DNA of 7,298 nucleotides from Candidatus Saccharimonadales bacterium (GTDB lineage Bacteria > Patescibacteriota > Saccharimonadia > Saccharimonadales > Saccharimonadaceae): NCBI GenBank assembly GCA_030146045.1, contig JASLDG010000014.1, positions 1 through 7,298 of the forward strand, read 5' to 3'. Shown piece after piece: positions 6,860 to 7,298 of this stretch. The stretch's first letter is position 1. Each line of letters opens with the position of its first letter. Below the pieces are notes generated by a model. That model had not been told where the DNA came from. It was given only the letters and a program-made list of their open reading frames with translations, and made no database searches. A program made the translations under genes and the position numbers.

Positions 6860-6889
6860 GCCTGTCTCGGAGAGATACGAGAGTCAGGC
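6860..6889 (-). terminator. Hairpin after the LOG-family gene, possible terminator
   Basis: GCCTG+TCTCG (6860-6869) pairs with CGAGA+CAGGC (6878-6882 and 6885-6889), giving ten pairs with a two-base bulge and an 8-nt loop. It begins 18 nt past the LOG-family stop. No T-run follows on the minus strand, so it is not a textbook intrinsic terminator. With the dyad at 6840-6857 it makes two hairpins in tandem before uvrB. Confidence 0.4.
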
Positions 6890-6906
6890 GCTCACTCAGT
6901 CGCTTA

Positions 6907-7298
6907 CTAGCCGTTGCCTGTTCGGCGAGCGCTCAAATGACTATCGGTACCATCGTGCTTAAAATCAGCATATTTTTTATCGAGTGCCACCAACACCTGC
7001 GCCATCAAACGCTTCGGGTCTGTATCGTAGATTACCTCTTTCGCACCAGGTGATTCGATATTCTGCAAAAGCGTAGGCACATAATCAGCGAGGCCGCCAC
7101 TTCCAAGCAGTACTCCGCAGACCTTGCGACTTTCAAGCGCAGTCGAAAGCTCATGCAAACTACCCATACGCCCACCGACCGTAATCACCGCATCGGCGCT
7201 TCGCACTAAATGCACATCCCGCCCAACATATTCCATACCGGTAAAATTAATGTAGTCAAACTCAACCGTTGGAAGCTTATATGCTGCCACATGTTCGC
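6907..7298 (-). CDS. LOG/SLOG-family Rossmann protein, partial (C-terminal part)
   Basis: The frame is open through the right edge, so the GTG at 7290 is just an internal Val and the true start lies outside. About 129 residues are visible. The segment TGMEYVGRDVHLVRSADAVI followed by VGGRMGSLHEL and then a CGVLLGSGG strand matches the C-terminal half of the LOG (lysine-decarboxylase-like, TIGR00725/SLOG) nucleotide-binding fold. In this fold a glycine-rich loop and a Glu (here GSLHE) bind a nucleotide phosphate. Some LOG proteins release cytokinin bases from nucleotides; others are nucleotide sensors. The usual PGGxGTxxE motif is altered here: Pro is Gly, the second Gly is Arg, and Thr is Ser. 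The last 15 or so residues are polar and probably disordered. Role unknown. Confidence 0.75.
   Translation of the reverse strand, partial: EHVAAYKLPTVEFDYINFTGMEYVGRDVHLVRSADAVITVGGRMGSLHELSTALESRKVCGVLLGSGGLADYVPTLLQNIESPGAKEVIYDTDPKRLMAQVLVALDKKYADFKHDGTDSHLSARRTGNG

Noticed and set aside
6840..6889. LexA/SOS box before uvrB
   Set aside because: Neither GAAC-N4-GTTC nor CTGT-N8-ACAG is present; only an unrelated dyad is seen.

Overview
This looks like an ordinary chromosomal stretch from a small-genome bacterium of the Patescibacteria (CPR). Saccharibacteria (TM7) is my best guess, from the general look of the UvrB, the GtrA-like protein and the DEAD-box helicase and from the compact spacing. 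The assignment is inference. All genes read cleanly with the standard code. Of the five stop codons visible, four are TAG, one is TAA and none is TGA.

Layout, left to right. Positions 1-89 hold the first 29 codons of a minus-strand gene that runs off the left edge. A 188-bp divergent spacer follows, with a good plus-strand promoter at 233-261. At 278-760 (+) lies a small GtrA-like membrane protein. Its 3' end overlaps, tail to tail by 17 bp, the end of a DEAD-box RNA helicase (744-1931, -). A strong hairpin at 692-713, probably the helicase terminator, lies inside the gtrA-like coding sequence and encodes part of its Arg-rich tail. The helicase has its own extended -10 promoter (2099-2127), a leader of about 160 nt with competing hairpins, and a near-perfect Shine-Dalgarno site. 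Next is a large membrane-anchored, trypsin/HtrA-like protein (2163-4823, -). Then comes the excision-repair helicase UvrB (4851-6818, -). The window ends in a partial LOG/SLOG-family Rossmann protein (6907-7298, -), entered from the right edge.

How the genes relate. UvrB and the protease-like gene are only 27 bp apart and may be co-transcribed, but a -10-like element also lies directly before the protease-like gene. UvrB acts with UvrA and UvrC (not in this window) in nucleotide excision repair. The helicase is a stand-alone RNA-remodelling gene. The gtrA-like gene and its divergent neighbour are probably both envelope related. No mobile element, CRISPR array, tRNA or rRNA is visible, and no stretch of more than 300 bases lacks a gene.

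The most interesting points are these. First, the protease-like protein keeps the His and Asp of the triad, but Asp sits where the nucleophilic Ser should be, which suggests a surface-anchored pseudoprotease with a cytoplasmic Pro/Gln-rich tail. Second, the uvrB promoter places its -10 box 6 nt before a GTG start, the geometry of a leaderless mRNA. Third, the helicase has a long structured leader. Fourth, the gtrA-like/helicase junction shares its bases between a terminator and a protein tail.
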